Shown here one piece after another: positions 21,400-21,882 of a stretch of DNA of 21,882 nucleotides. The stretch lies in IMG/VR virus record IMGVR_UViG_3300037193_000818, positions 1 to 21,882 of that record, one strand, 5' to 3'. The notes under the pieces were generated by a model. The model searched no databases. It had not been told where the DNA came from and was given only the letters and a program-made list of their open reading frames with translations. The position numbers and the translations under genes are program-made. The stretch is from a virus. Position 1 is the stretch's first letter. Every line of letters begins with the position of its first letter.

Positions 21400-21801
21400 C
21401 TACTCCTTGGTGAATTCAACTTCGTAGACGACGGTAGCGCCGCCGCCATTTTGAGTGACCGAGACGTTTCCGCTGAGTCCGCCGGAGGTCTCCACCAGTG
21501 AACCAGAGTAGTTGAACACCAGGTTTCCAGGGTAGGTGAACTTGCCGGAGATATCTCCATCAGTCGCCATTAGCCCGGTGACGCTCCCGGCGCCGTGAGA
21601 CGGGTGGTCGATGAAACCGGTGATTTCAGAGTCAGAGGACACCACCACATCGAGGTTGCCTTGAGTGACCGCAATCGGATCCTCCCAAGTCCCATCGTAG
21701 CTTCCCGCAAAGGGTGAGTCGGTTCCAAAGCGTGTGTGTCCAGCTCCTCCACACCCAGCAACAAAGATCGCAAGACCGCAAATAAGCCAAGTCAGCTTCA
21801 T
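21400..21801 (-). CDS. putative lipoprotein, beta-rich, 133 aa
   Basis: On the minus strand. The signal MKLTWLICGLAIFVAGCGGA ends in lipobox VAGC with Cys17. The mature part is Gly-rich and strand-rich (SYDGTWEDPIAVTQGNLDVVV, then DGDISGKFTYPGNLVFNYSGSL and VVYEVEF). It looks like a small lipocalin-like or beta-barrel domain. ATG 21801 sits 9 bases after a TAGAAT-type -10 element on that strand. It is coupled to the membrane protein gene downstream. The pair faces the tail genes, as accessory (moron) genes do. A role in lysogenic conversion or superinfection exclusion is inference. Confidence 0.7.
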   Translation of the reverse strand: MKLTWLICGLAIFVAGCGGAGHTRFGTDSPFAGSYDGTWEDPIAVTQGNLDVVVSSDSEITGFIDHPSHGAGSVTGLMATDGDISGKFTYPGNLVFNYSGSLVETSGGLSGNVSVTQNGGGATVVYEVEFTKE

Positions 21802-21810
21802 GACCTAAGG

Positions 21811-21819
21811 ATTCTAACA
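21811..21819 (-). promoter_or_regulatory. extended -10 promoter candidate for the minus-strand lipoprotein operon
   Basis: On the minus strand TGT-TAGAAT (21819 down to 21811) is an extended -10 with 5 of 6 matches to TATAAT. No good -35 is visible. The ATG at 21801 follows after 9 bases, so transcription would start at or just before the start codon (leaderless or nearly so). The site sits in the 19 bases between two divergent genes and overlaps the region between ribosome site and start of the plus-strand gene. Confidence 0.4.
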
Positions 21820-21820
21820 G

Positions 21821-21882
21821 ATGGCTTTTGATGAAGTAAGACTGCCGGACGATATCTCGCAGGCTTCACAGGGCGGTCCAGC
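21821..21882 (+). CDS. tail protein, DUF2460-like (N-terminus only, cut by window edge)
   Basis: AAGGA lies 11 bases before ATG 21821. The 20 visible residues (MAFDEVRLPDDISQASQGGP) match the start of DUF2460 / GTA tail proteins, which typically open with M-x-F-x-E-V-R-x-P-x-D-I-S and a later GGP. In phages and gene transfer agents these lie after the tape measure and are part of the tail tip. The rest of the gene lies beyond the window. Confidence 0.72.
   Translation, partial: MAFDEVRLPDDISQASQGGP

Noticed and set aside
1-21882. CRISPR arrays, insertion sequences, integrase or rRNA
   Set aside because: I saw no spaced direct repeats, transposase or recombinase motifs, or rRNA sequence in any part of the window.

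Overview
The window is a stretch of a tailed double-stranded DNA phage or prophage (Caudoviricetes, siphovirus-type tail). It carries a replication-helicase remnant, a lysis module, DNA packaging genes, the full head and neck gene series, and the tail genes up to the tape measure and the start of the next tail gene. By eye the G+C is in the upper fifties percent. Many genes have good Shine-Dalgarno sites and overlapping ATGA/GTGA junctions. The host is a bacterium I cannot name. Two lipobox lipoproteins show that the phage encodes cell-envelope proteins, but they do not settle Gram type. I see no integrase, repressor or attachment site, so lytic versus temperate lifestyle is open.

Layout, left to right. 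1-1417: DnaB-type helicase ATPase (probably continuing beyond the left edge) and an unknown protein. 1418-1675: a promoter-like site followed by two hairpin/T-tract elements. 1676-4321: lysis module with a GH25 muramidase, two small unknown proteins (one with a zinc ribbon), a 444-base stretch without a convincing gene, a YkuD-like cell-wall enzyme that starts 3 bases after a strong terminator-like hairpin, and two small membrane proteins that fit holin/antiholin roles. 4525-5120: two unknown small proteins. 5121-7186: probable small and large terminase. 7190-10508: SPP1-type portal, MuF head protein with a GNAT-like C-terminal extension, and a 50-residue ORF. A strong terminator at about 10690 separates these from 10771-12898: glycine-rich scaffold, HK97-type capsid and a decoration protein. 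12915-16241: second beta-rich head protein, head-tail connectors, a pair of genes sharing an N-terminal motif, head closure, HK97 gp10-like neck protein, and tail completion protein. A tRNA-like sequence lies on the opposite strand inside this run, at 15704-15797. 16272-20669: major tail protein, tail chaperone pair joined by a CCCAAAA -1 frameshift site, and tape measure.

Between the tape measure and the next tail gene (DUF2460-like, cut by the right edge) sits a three-gene cassette of one plus-strand lipoprotein and a minus-strand lipoprotein/membrane-protein pair. It breaks the otherwise single-strand gene order and looks like a moron (accessory) insertion.

The packaging and structural genes follow the usual siphovirus order and presumably act together: terminase loads DNA through the portal, scaffold and capsid build the head, connector/closure/neck proteins join the tail, and the tape measure with its frameshifted chaperone sets tail length. 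The most unusual points are the MuF-GNAT fusion, the antisense 94-nt tRNA-like element with two T-loop motifs, the terminator hairpins placed directly before both cell-wall enzymes, and the lipoprotein cassette.
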